Shown one piece after another: positions 17,301 through 29,700 of a stretch of DNA of 64,000 nucleotides. This DNA comes from a virus, in IMG/VR virus record IMGVR_UViG_3300026097_000010, positions 88,483 through 152,482 of that record. One strand, 5' to 3'. The position numbers and the translations under genes are program-made. The first letter of the stretch is position 1; every line of letters begins with the position of its first letter. The notes beneath the pieces were generated by a model. That model ran no database searches and was not told the DNA's origin. It saw only the letters and a program-made list of their open reading frames with translations.

Positions 17301-17789
17301 CAAGAACCCAGTACTGATGAATTAAGGATTACATATGGTGCTAGATTAAATCCTATTAAAAGCATCAGCGATGAAATTATATACCAGCCTGCCAAATATA
17401 AAGTTCTCTTTGGGTCAGAGGCACAAGAATCATTAAGGGCTAAATTTAAAGTTGTTAAAAACAAAGACAAAGTAATTAACGATAACGACTTAAAGGTTAG
17501 AATTGTAGACGCTATTGATGAATTTTTTAATGTCGCTAACTGGGATTTTGGAGATAAATTTTATCTGAGCGAATTGACAACCTACATTTTAAATTCTGTG
17601 TCGCCCGACATTAGTAATATTGTGATATTGCCTAGACAGGCAGATCAAATTTTTGGAAATTTATTCGAAATACAGAGTAATCCCGATGAAATATTTGTAA
17701 GCGGAACAAGTGTAGATGATATTGAAATTGTTTCTTCTATAACAACAGCAGAAGTTAGGACTGGAACCAATCAACAGGATAATTATTAA
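14385..17789 (+). CDS. 6: gp6 baseplate wedge protein (extended)
   Basis: 1134 residues, against about 660 in T4. The N-terminus (NLILNEDWTRIYQTFKNADF and FLGQSLSFRVDLASREN) and the C-terminus (IVDAIDEFFNVANWDFGDKF followed by SELTTYILNSVSPDISN) match gp6/baseplate J proteins. Two gp6 copies form the core of each wedge. The extra length lies in the middle and second half (about 450-950) and appears beta-rich. It starts 41 nt after gp25 and its stop overlaps the next ATG (TAATG). Confidence 0.9.
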   Translation: MSSTARQNNLILNEDWTRIYQTFKNADFKSYDFENLRRVIIAYLRENYPEDFNDYIESSEYLALIDAVAFLGQSLSFRVDLASRENFIELAERKESVLRIAKMLGYNAKRNIPATGLLKFTSVTTTERITDSNGRNLAQQLVTWNDPTNTNWAEQFILILNAAMSDNTEFGRSQGSATILGVPAEQYRFRTSTSDIPLFTFSKTVSGRSAAFELVSTVFKDAENFYEEAPTPGSQLGFVYRQDGQGPGSINTGFFLQFKQGSLEFADFNIEVPTTNERVTVDSQNINNDDVWLFKLNSNGQQLSEWTKVSNFVGNNIAYNSVIGNIKDIYAVETKENDRIDLVFADGVYGNLPQGPFRVYYRVSNGLNYSITPQEMRNISISIDYVNNNGESHTLTIGLSLQSTVANASETENIDTIRQNAPALYYTQNRMITGEDYNLAPFSSSQDILKVKAINRTSSGISRNFDIVDASGKYSSINVFADDGFIYKNESERNFSFKFTNRTDIINVIKRQLEPVFSSTGVYNFYLTKYDKVVFTDNNKVWNQSTSDINSSTGYFTDAVDLTFQKVGVFSTSSLQYLKVGSTIKFIAPSGQSFKNGKLVTSNSSDSDQTSYIWTKVVNILGDGTNASRGNLPSGLGPITFSDPVPTGAIANRILPRFVTDLPISLENEIVNYVFQNINFGLRYDNLASQWKIIQASNLDLISPFTQGRAGDTSNTNLDGSWSVAFVKEADEYVVRIRTIDYIFGSVEQNRFYFDANEKNYNSQTGQVVKDQVKVLGINTGKDFITPLNNDFSFEISDTIKFDDGYESTESIKISFSDSDDDGAIDNPESFENIVGEDTDLNYLYFQETTDEYGSVIYEKIDNSNETIKILQTETTFTFDDEETYPDGQLIYFYDANEDRVKRVDRTTNTLVLESSYRANIGRDGLKFQYIHNASEDRRIDPSSSNIIDLFLLTRGYDTAYRNYLRSGGSRPQEPSTDELRITYGARLNPIKSISDEIIYQPAKYKVLFGSEAQESLRAKFKVVKNKDKVINDNDLKVRIVDAIDEFFNVANWDFGDKFYLSELTTYILNSVSPDISNIVILPRQADQIFGNLFEIQSNPDEIFVSGTSVDDIEIVSSITTAEVRTGTNQQDNY

Positions 17790-20700
17790 TGGCAAATAGA
17801 TCATACCCTAAAAGTAACTTACCTATAAGAAAAACATCGGAGTTACTACCACAAGTATTTCAAACAGATACCAATAATAAATTTTTATCCGGAGTAGTAG
17901 ACCCGTTGGTTCAGCCAGGAGTCTTAGATAAGACTGTCGGTTATATAGGCAGACGCTACGGTAAAACATTTAAAGGTTCTGAGGTATACCTAGATAATGA
18001 TCAAACCTTACGAAGTAGGTATCAGTTAGAGCCAGGCGTAACAATTTCTGAAGACGGAAAAATAAATTCTTTCTACGATTATTTAGATTTCAAAAATCAA
18101 TTAAAGTTTTTTGGAAATGATAATGATAGAGATGATAAAATAACCTCACAAGAACACTATAGTTGGAACCCTCCTATTAACTGGGATATGTTTGTAAACT
18201 ATAGAGAATATTATTGGATGCCATTGGGGCCAGAACCTGTTTCCATAACCGGTCAAACAGGATCTATTGTTAGCACATACAAGGTAATGGCTTCAACAGG
18301 CACAAGCTGGATTTTTACTCCTGATGGATTAACAAACAACCCGTCGATTACATTGTATAGAGGACAGACTTATGAATTTAATGTAAACTCTCCCGACGAA
18401 GGATTTACCATAAGAACAAATTATGATACTGGATCGTTACTATTTGATCCTAACAAAACATATTTTTCTGGCGATCTTGCTGTATTCGATGAGAAACTAT
18501 GGAGAGCCGATACAGAAATATCACCACTAGATGGTAGCACAATAGATATTAATTCTCAAGATTGGACTTTGATAGATTCGAGTGTTGCTAATTCTAGCTT
18601 AAATTATAATCAAGGTATCGAAAATAACGGAGTGAAAAATGGAAAATTAACATTTACTGTTCCTCTAGATGCTCCGGATATTCTTTATTACCAAAGTGAT
18701 GTGATACCTGATAGGTTAGGAACATTTATAATCGCCGATATAGAATCTAATACTTTTATAAATGTTGAACGCGAAGTAATAGGAAAAACAACCTACAAAT
18801 CGAGTAACGACATCGAGTTAACAAACGGGCTGGTTGTAGAGTTTAAAGGAAATGTAACTCCGGAGAGTTATTCAAAATCAAGATGGTTAGTCGAAGGAGT
18901 TGGTAATGCTATCACACTAACAAAGTTCGAAGATTTAGTTCCTCCTGCGTTAGCACAAGACACTCCAGAAGTCCTTTTCGATAATGAAGGGTTTGATACT
19001 CAGCCATTTGATGATGCTGATCAATTCCCTGCAGAAAAAGATTATATAGTAATTTCTAAAAACAGTAAAGATCTTAATCCGTGGAGTAGATATAATCGTT
19101 GGTTCCATCGTAGCGTAATCGAGCAATCGGCTAATTTTAATAATTCTAGTTTTAGTGCGTCTGAAGAATCTAGAGCTAAAAGACCTATAATTGAATTTAA
19201 ACCGAACACAAAATTGTTTAATCACGGCGTTGTTGCGAAAAGAACAGTCGATTATATTGATACTGTTACAGACGATGTATTTTCACAAATAGAAGGAAGT
19301 ATAGGCTACAGCATCGATGGAGAATTTTTATTCGAAGGCGCCCGCATTCTTATTGTTGCTGACACTGATTCTCTTGTGAATAATAAAATCTATGAAGTTA
19401 AATTTATAACACACAATGGAATAAGAATTATTAATTTGCAAGAAACTGAGGATAGTGATTCTTTACTAGATGAAAGTGTGTTAATTAGACGAGGACAGTT
19501 AAACGCTGGACTAATGTATCATTTTAATGGCGTTGCTTGGATAAGAAGCCAGCAAAAAACATCTGTAAATCAATCGCCGCTGTTTGATGCATTTGATTCC
19601 AACGGTGTTAGTTTTAGTGATATTGAGACATATCCTGTTTCGACCTTTCAAGGAACTAAATTATTAAGTTACCAAATTGGAACTAGTATTAATGATTCGG
19701 AGTTAGGGTTCAGTTTAAGTTATCTAAATATCGACAATGTTGGTGATATACAGTTTAACTGGAATTGGGATATTGATAATTTTCAGTATACTGAAAATCA
19801 AGTTACTAACACCGTAAAATTAAACACAGGATTTTATAAAATTGATTCCGATTTTGATAATGGGTGGACCCAAACAGATCTAACTTTTACCCAACCAATA
19901 ATTGACAGTGTTATTTTAGATACAGACACTAACGAAGTTGAACTTAGAACAGTACAGTGGGAAAATTTAACAGATTCTGCGATAATTAATTTTTATCTAA
20001 ACGGACAACGAATAAACAATAATTACAGCAGACAAGGTAACAAATTTTTATTTCAAACAACATTTTCTCAAAACGATGTAATATCTATTAAGATAATAGA
20101 TAATATAGAACCTGATCAAGGATACTATGAAATTCCGTTAGGGTTGGAAAAAAATCCGCTGAATCAGGAAATTACGAGTTTTACACTAGGACAGGCGATA
20201 GATCATGTCGAATCGTCTTTGGAATTTGATAGAGAGTTTGTAGGTTCTATACCAGGTTCGTCAAATTTAAGAGATTTATCAAATTATCAATCTAAGACTA
20301 CTCGATTTATAAAGCACGGCGGCGTTTCTGCATTACCGATTGTATTCTTGTGCAATAAAGATCAAAATTTAATAAAAGCATTAAAGTATGCTAAACAAGA
20401 ATACACTAGATTTAAAAACAATTTTATCGAAACAGCAACAAGTTTAAATTTTGATGGAAATACAGCAGATTTTGTAGACGAAATAGTTAACCAGTTATCA
20501 AAAACAAAGACGGTTGATAGTCCTTTTATCGACTCGGACATGATCGGAAGCGGCGCCTACACTTCTTTAGATTATACGGTAGACGATGAAGGCATTAAAA
20601 CATTTGCTCTTAGTGAAAATTTTGATCTAGACACTCTAAGTAATCGAGCGGTGTATGTCTATTTAAATGATAACCAATTATTGCATGGAGCTGAATATAC

Positions 20701-23700
20701 TTTCGACAGCACCTTTGGTTTTATTACAATAAACAAAGATCTAAGCAGAGGTGATCAGTTACAAATTAGAGAGTATGTGTCTACAACATTTAGTCACATT
20801 CCTTCGACACCAACCTCACTTGGCCTTTTTAAAAAATATACACCGTCTAAATTTATTGATAATACTTTTCTGGAACCTAGAGAAGTAATTATTGGACACG
20901 ATGGAAGCTTAACACCTACCTATAATGATTTCCGAGACGATCTAATATTAGAATTAGAGTATCGAATTTATAACAACATCAAAGTTAATTACGACGAAAC
21001 TGTATTTGATATTGATAGTGTACTAGGAGGATATTATCAGCAAGGCGATTTTACAAAATCAGATGTAGATGCAATTGTTTCGCAAGAATTTCTTTCTTGG
21101 GTTTCTAATACCGGTGTAAATTATGCAATTAATCAGTATTTTGATAGCGAAAACGCATTCACCTATACTTATTCTAATATGACCGATCCGACTGGTACAC
21201 AAAACTTACCAGGTTATTGGAGAGGTGTATATCAATGGTTCTACGACACCGACAGACCGCACCGTTCTCCTTGGGAAATGTTAGGATTTAGCGAAAAGCC
21301 TACTTGGTGGAATGATGAATATGGTCCTTCTCCATATACTCGAGGAAATTTATTATTGTGGGAAGATATACAGCAAGGCATAGTTCGTCAAGGACCTAGA
21401 GCAGGAAGATATTCTAGATATGCTAGACCGACAATATTGAATCATATTCCAGTTGACGATGACGGTAATTTGTTAGATCCGCTATCATCTGGACTTGCAA
21501 GAGATTTTACATTGGTTAATAATCAAGGAAGTTTTAAACTAGGTGATGTAGCTCCTGTTGAACATGCCTGGAGATCAAGTTCTGAATGGCCGTATGCTGT
21601 TTTGATTGCTTTATCATTGTTAAAACCATTTGATTTTATTACTAGATGTCTTGATAGGTCTTCTGTTACTACAAACTTGATCGGACAAGTAGTAACTAAA
21701 AATACTGGATATTTTCCAACAATTAAAGACATTGTGGTACCTGAGCCTACTGTTCGCTTAACGAGTGGTTTAATTAATTATATGTCGTCTTATTTAAGAT
21801 CTATAGGATTAAGCCCTGGCTTGTTGACAGATACCATTCAAAATATATCTGTTAGTTTATCTTCTAGATTAAGTGGATTCGTTGATAAGACACAACAAAA
21901 ATATCTTTTAGATAGCAAAAATCCTAATTCTGCATCGGGTAGTATTTTCATCCCACCTGAAAATTATGATATCATTTTTAATGTTAGTTCTCCTATAGAT
22001 ACTATTACCTACAGCGGTGTAATTTTAGAAAAAACGTCTAGGGGATGGATAGTAAGAGGGTACGACAATATAAGTCCCTTCTTTAAATTTTATCAAGCCG
22101 TGCCGAATCAACGAGATCCTATAATTAAAGTAGGCGGTATAAGCGAAACATTTGTTGAATGGGCTCCTGAGCAAACATACAACAACGGATCTATAGTATT
22201 ATATAGAAATGATTATTATAGATCGTTAAAAACACATGTATCGGGTGAAACACTTGATACTTCTTTATGGAATAAATTACCTAATCTTCCGTTAGTAGGG
22301 GCTATCGAAGCACAGCGTAGAAGAAACTTTAATAAACTGAAATTACAACAAATAACATATGGACATGAATTTAATACAATTCAACAAGTTGTAGATTTCT
22401 TATTAGGTTACGAAGAATACTTAAAATCCACCGGCTTTGTTTTTGACAATTACGATACTGAAAATCAAGTTTCGCAAGATTGGACAACTAGCTGTAAAGA
22501 ATTTATGTTTTGGACCAAGCATAATTGGGCGGAAGGCTCGATTATTACATTAAGTCCATCAGCTACCAAGATCCAGATCACGGCACCGGTAGGAGTAGTG
22601 GATAATATTTTAGACAGTTTCTACGAATATAGTGTTTTTAAAGGCGATGGAAACCCGTTAGATCCGAAGTTTATAGATGTAAACAGGGATTTTCAATCAG
22701 TAACAATTAATACAACTAATACAAATCAAGGAATATATTTTCTAAAATTAAATTATGTCCTTAAAGAACATGTTGTTGTATTTGATGATAGAACTGTTTT
22801 TAATGATGTAATATACGATAAACCTACCGGGTACCGCCAGCTTAGAATTAAATCTAGAGGATTTCGGACGGTTGATTGGGACGGCGATTATACGAGTCCT
22901 GGATTTTTATTTGATAATGTTAATATCGAATCTTGGCAACCGTTTAGAGATTACAGTTTAGGGGATATTGTTTCTTATCGTTCGAATAACTGGGTCGCAC
23001 GAGTTTCACACCCAGGCAATGAGAATTTTGATGATGCCCAGTGGAGCCTATTAGATTCGGAACCAGAAAAGAAATTAATACCTAATTTTGATTATCGAAT
23101 TAATCAATTTGAAGATTATTTCGAAACCGGTGCTGAAGGAGTTAGCGAAGTTCAACGCCAATTAGCTAGAAATACTATAGGATTTCAATCTAGACAATAT
23201 CTGAATAATTTAGCAGAAGACACAGTTACTCAGTACCGCTTATACCAAGGCTTTATAAGAGAAAAAGGAACTAATAACGCACTTACTAAACTTTTTACAA
23301 AATTAAGTGACGATACAGAAGATACTAGTTTGTTGTTAAACGAAGAATGGGCTTTTAAAGTCGGTGAATTTGGAGGTACAGACCAGTCATCAGAAGTCGA
23401 GTTCGAAATTAAAATAAACAATTTTGAAATCAATCCTCAACCGTTGTTAGTTACATCGACCCTGCCAACTAGTAATTTAGATCAAAATTACAGAGTCACG
23501 GGAGACGAATTTACAATTTCTGCTATACCGTTCTCAACAAACATTATTCCGGTATCTTACAACTCTGAACCTGTTAAAACAGCAGGATATGTAAAATTAG
23601 ACCAACCCGAATGGACGGTTAGAGATAGAATATCTCTTAATAATTTAGATATAGATCAAATTGTAGAAAATGATCATATATGGATTACATTCGACACTAT

Positions 23701-26700
23701 TGACTGGGACGTTGTAAGATTCAACCAAATACCCGGAGTAATCATTACAGATATCGAATTGACCGCAAATTCAACTGCATTAATATTTTTGAATAAAGAA
23801 AGCGGTTTAGAAATTGGTAGCTATATTGGTATTAAAAATATAACAAATCTTTCAGGCTTTTTTGAAATTGTAGATAAGTTTGTAGAAAGAAGTGAAGTTT
23901 TGCTAACACATATTATAGAAATATCTATTCCTGAAGGCACCCAGACGCCGGAATTTGAAGGAAGCACTGTAAATAATTTGTATACATTAACTGATGCTAG
24001 ATTCGATGCATATGACAATTTAGATCCTCAGTTATCGGCATTGCTAGATGAAAATAGCAAGTTATGGGTCGATAACAATGGAAATGATCTCTGGGAAGTT
24101 GTTGAAAAGAAAAAACAATTTATATCTAAAAAGATAGAAAATTTTGGATTAATCGACCCTAGCAAAGTAGGAAGTAAAGTAGTTTATAATTCCACTTTAA
24201 ATCAGACACTAACTGCCATTCCAGATCCAGGATTTGTAATTGCATATACCGAAGCCCCAGAGTTTTTATCAGTAAGACAAATATTATCTCCTCCAGATTT
24301 TCTGCAAAGCACAGTAACAGGACTCTTCGGCGAAGAAATATCAGTCAGTCCTGATGGAAAATGGCTTGCTGTAGGATCACCTCTTGCCAGCGGCGTCGGA
24401 AGTTATTATAAAGGATTGTTTAATCCTACCATTACATATAACCCTCTAGATATAGTATTATATGAAGGAAAATTATGGAGAGCAACCCAGCAGTATGACA
24501 GAGATCTTCTTGCCAGTTTAGACGACTCAACTTGGATAGCACCAGGAACAGAAGGTTGGGAACCTGCTACTATCGTGGAAGCGGTCAACAATCCTTCAGC
24601 TGAAGGACACACCGAGCAAGGAGTTGTTACGTTATATGAATTTGCAAATAATCAATGGTCACGAAGAATAAGCGTAGTTAGTCCAAGACCTAATAATAGA
24701 GAAAAATTCGGATCATCTATCAGCATAGGTGTTGCAGACGGAATATATTATATGGCTGTCTCTGCACCAGGTGCCGCAGAAAATAGAGGAAGAGTATATC
24801 TGTACATTTTTGAAAACTCAGAATGGAAACATATCGAAAATGTAAAATACAGAGGAATTTATGACGACGAAGCATCTGTCTACTATGCAGGAGACATTGT
24901 TTGGTACAATGGAAATCTTTATGAGTGTCTCGACAATTCAACAACCTATGTTGATGTTAAAGATACCGGCGACTTATCATCTACAGGAAATTGGGTCAAA
25001 TTAAACAATGTTGCTACACAGAACTCTTTACCTCAAAGTGTATCTGTGGAAGATGATGGTTCGACTTTGCAAAGTGGTATACTTAATCCTATCCAAATGG
25101 CCGAACTAATAAAGGTAGGAGATCAATTTGGATCCAGTGTAGCAATGAATTACGATGCTAGTATTTTAGTAGTCGGCGCTCCGTTCTCTGATGATCAATA
25201 TTTTCCTAACTATAAAGGAGTTTGGCGCCCGGATTACGAGTACACTCAAAACGACACTGTTAGACACAAAGGTAATTATTATCAGTTAGCTAACATAGGC
25301 GAAACCGCAGTTGCTTTAGATTCTACCATTACTAGTTACAATCAAGAACCTGTCGGAGAACCATGGATAGAAATTGGCGATAGTTCGACAGATCCGACCG
25401 GAAAAGTTTTTGTCTATCAACGATCATTGCTTGGTACATACGAGCTCAAACAAACCGTTTCCGCAGATAATTTTATAAACCAAAGCGGAACAGCTATATC
25501 TATTAACACAGGTGACGAGTTTGGATCGTCGGTTGATATAGATTTTTCAGGAACAACGATAGTTGCATCAAGTCCTAAGTCGGATATTGAATTTTCAAAT
25601 CAAGGGTCTGCATATATTCTAAGAACCGATTCTGTAATCTTGCCCGAATACAAGCTAGTTCAAAAAATACAAAGTTATGAAAAATATCCAAATGAATTTT
25701 TCGGATTTAATGTTAGTATAAGTCCAAATACCTCTAAAATTGCAATAGGTGCAAACAATGCACAATTTAGTTCTCCTATAAGATTTGATTCAAGCTCTAC
25801 TACATTCGACGAAGGCAGATCGTTATTTTATAGTTCTAGAGGATTTGTTGGAGCTGTATATGTTTACGAATTAAAAGATGATATCTATTTTTTAACAGAA
25901 AAACTTGAAGCTGATTTCCAAGTAGGCGAGTCTTTTGGATACAGTGTTGATTGTGACGATTCAGTGGTTGTTGTCGGGTCCCCCTTCTATAAAACAACTG
26001 GTATGGTTAGAACATTTAGAAAAGATCCAACAAAGAACAGTTGGGAAATTTTAGCTCAACAAACTCCTGTAACTCAAATAGAAAAAGTTAAAAGTATTGC
26101 ATTGTATGATAACATAAACAATATTAAAATTCAAGATCTTGATTATGTCGATCCTGCAAAATTAAAAATTTTAAACGAAGCCGAACAAGAATTAAAATTC
26201 AAAACACCTTACGACCCAGCGGTATATTCAATAGGCACCGAAACTGTGGTAGTTGATTCAGACATCGCATGGACTACAAAAAATGTCGGCGAGCTGTGGT
26301 GGGATTTAAGTACAGCAAAATGGATATACTACGAGCAAGGCGATACAGCCTATAGAACAGGAAATTGGGGAGTTCTTGCTGAAGGAGCAAGCATAGACGT
26401 GTACGAATGGGTTGAATCTTCGATCCTTCCGGCAGATTGGGCGATATTAGCAGACACCACAGAAGGTCTTGCCGAAGGTATAAGTGGACAGCCGTTGTAT
26501 CCTGATAACTCTGTGTATAGTATTAAAGAATTATACAATGTACAAACATTAGAACCTACAGAAACATTGTATTATTTCTGGGTAAGAAATAAAACAACAG
26601 TGCCTAATGATATGAACAACAGAAGACTGTCAGCATCTTCGGTTGCAAATTTAATTTTAAATCCTTCAGCTAACAATACTTTTATAACATTGGCAGGGTC

Positions 26701-29700
26701 TGATAAATTATTGGCATATAATTTTGAGACTGTGATTAATGAAGAAACAGCCCTGGTAAATTTAGATTTTTTCAACAAATTAGAAAAACAAAATGCGGTC
26801 CATAAAGAGTATCAATTAATATCTGAAGGTATTGCAGACAGTTTACCTTCAGATCAATTAGAAGCAAAATGGATTGATAGCTTAATAGGTTACGACAAAG
26901 AAGGAAACAGGGTTCCGGATACAAATTTACCATCTAAGCAAAAATACGGTTTAAATTTCAGACCTAGACAAAGTATGTTTGTAGATAGAATACCTCCTTT
27001 AAGAACGGCTATCATAAACGTAAACCGTGTATTACAGAGAGAACCATTTGCCGACATCATAAATTTTGAAACTTTAAATTCGTTCGACGAAAAACCTAAT
27101 GCAATTTTAAATTTGTATGATGTTGCTGTTCAAACATTAATAGATTTAGAAACAGTAGGAACTGTAAGAATCAAACAAGCTGTACTAAGGGCCAACCTTA
27201 TCGATGGCAGTATCGATACTGTTGATATTTTAGATCCGGGATATGGATATAGAGTACCACCGCCTGTAGAATTTGAAGGAGATGGTACAGATGCAAAAGT
27301 ATCTGTGGAATTAGATAATCAAGGACGCATTGTTAATACGATTATCGAAAACCCAGGAAGAAAATACGCAAATATAACGACAAAAGTTAGAAATTTTTCT
27401 GTACTAGTAGAATCAGATAGTACATTAAATGGTTTTTGGAGTATATATGCTTGGGACGATGTAAGAAAATCATTTTTTAGAAGCAGATCGCAATCATTCA
27501 ACACCACTAGATATTGGGATCTAGTTGACTGGTGGAAAGAAGGATATTCACCGACCACACGTATTGTAAAAGAAGTTAATTTAGCATTTGAAGAACAAAC
27601 CATAAATGTAGAAATAGGCGATTTAATTAGAATTAAAGAATATGGTTCCGGCGGCTGGGCGGTATTTGAAAAAGTTTCTCAGTCTTCTGAGACTTTATTA
27701 GACAACTATACACTGGTCGGAAGACAGTTAGGTACTATAGAATTCAGTTCAACCTTGTATGATACATCTCAGTCCGGTATTGGATTTGATAATGTAAATT
27801 CTTTTGATACAGGATTATATGACATAGAAAATTCTAAGGAACTTAGAAATATTTTACAAACAATAAAAGAAGATATTTTTATAGGAGATTATAGTGCTGA
27901 GTGGAATAAACTATTTTTTACTTCGATTAGATATGCATTCGCAGAACAAACGTATGTAGATTGGGCATTTAAAACAAGTTTCTTAAATGCTGTACACAAT
28001 GTCGGTTCTTTGAAGCAAAAAACAAACTATAAAAACGATAGTTTAGAAAGTTATAGAGATTATATAAATGAAGTTAAACCTTATAAAACGTCAATAAGAG
28101 AATATACAAGTAGATATACGAGTCAGGAAAACACGCAAACTGCTGTTGGCGACTTTGATCTTCCTCCAGTATACTCCGAAATCGAAGGAAAAATTGTTTC
28201 TGTAAATCAATCGTTAGCATTTATTGATCAATACCCGTGGAAGCTCTGGAAAGACAGCCAAGGATATTCTATCGAGTCTATACAAATTGCAGATCAAGGT
28301 ACTGGATATAAGCAACCTCCGTCTGTTTTAATTCAAGGAGACGGTACAGGTGCAACCGCACAAGCATATATATCTAACGGAAAAGTAGTAGCAGTACGAA
28401 TGATTAATGAAGGCATCGGTTACACTGTTGCAACCGTAACTTTAGTCGGAGGAAACGATAATGCGTCTACAACAGCAAAAGTTGTTCCAATTTTAGGTAA
28501 ATCTAAATTTAGAACTCTAGATTTAACAGTAAAATTTGACAGATATACAAAGGAAGGGCTTTATACACAGTTTAATTATACACAAGAATTTATAGCAGAT
28601 GGAAATTCTTCAGTGTTTAATTTAAATTATGCTCCTACTAGAGATAAAAGCAAAATTTCTGTAATACGTAATGACAACCCTGTTCTCGATGGAGAATATA
28701 CAATATCTTTATTTTCGTCTGATACTGATTCGTACAGTTTGTTAAAAGGTAAAATAACATTCATAGAAGTTCCTAACAATGGCGATATAATATCAATTGA
28801 GTACGAAAAGAATGACGAACTACTAGATTCAGTAAATCGAATTAACAAATATTATTCTCCGGTATCTGGTATGAAAGGTTCTGATATTAACCAATTAATG
28901 ACAGGTATCGATTTCGGTGGAGTACAGGTTCAAGGAACTACTTTTGATGTTACAGGCGGCTGGGACGCATTACCATGGTTCACTGATAGTTGGGATAGCG
29001 TGGAAGTCTCTTCGGATTATTATGTTGTAGCAGACGGTAGTACAACTGAAATAACGCTACCATATATTCCTTCAGAAGGACAAATAATTAACATCTATCT
29101 CAAGCGAAATACCACGGTAGAACCGAGATCGATTAATGATTTACAATATACTACTGAAATACCTGATAGTGCTACAATTCGAATTGACGATCCCGAGTAT
29201 GGAACTCAAAATCAAACCAATGAAAATGCATTATTGCCTACATTTGTAGGAGACGGCTCGACTAGCACTATTGAAATTGGCACTTCTGTAAGAACCAGTA
29301 CAGGCGATATCTTAATTTTCCGCCCTATCGAAAGTGATGGCTCGGTGACAATTACCGATCCTACAATTGTAGATACAAACATTCGCGGCGGCACTCTATC
29401 TGCAATGAACGGAGCTTATTCGACAGCAACTGGATTAACAGCAGAAGAAATAGTTATCGACGGCGAAACGTTTATAAGTCCCGATCAAGTACCTGCTCCT
29501 GAAGAAAATATTCCGGGACAGATACTTGATAGTGTTAGTATCAAAGTTTTTACTACAGACTCACAAGGAGCAGCTCCATTAAAATCAAAAATAAGCTATG
29601 GTGATAATTCTACGTCAGTGTTTGAAATAGGACAAACTATATTAGAAAATAGTTCAGTTATTGTTTACATAGACAAAGAACAACAAATCTTAGACACGGA

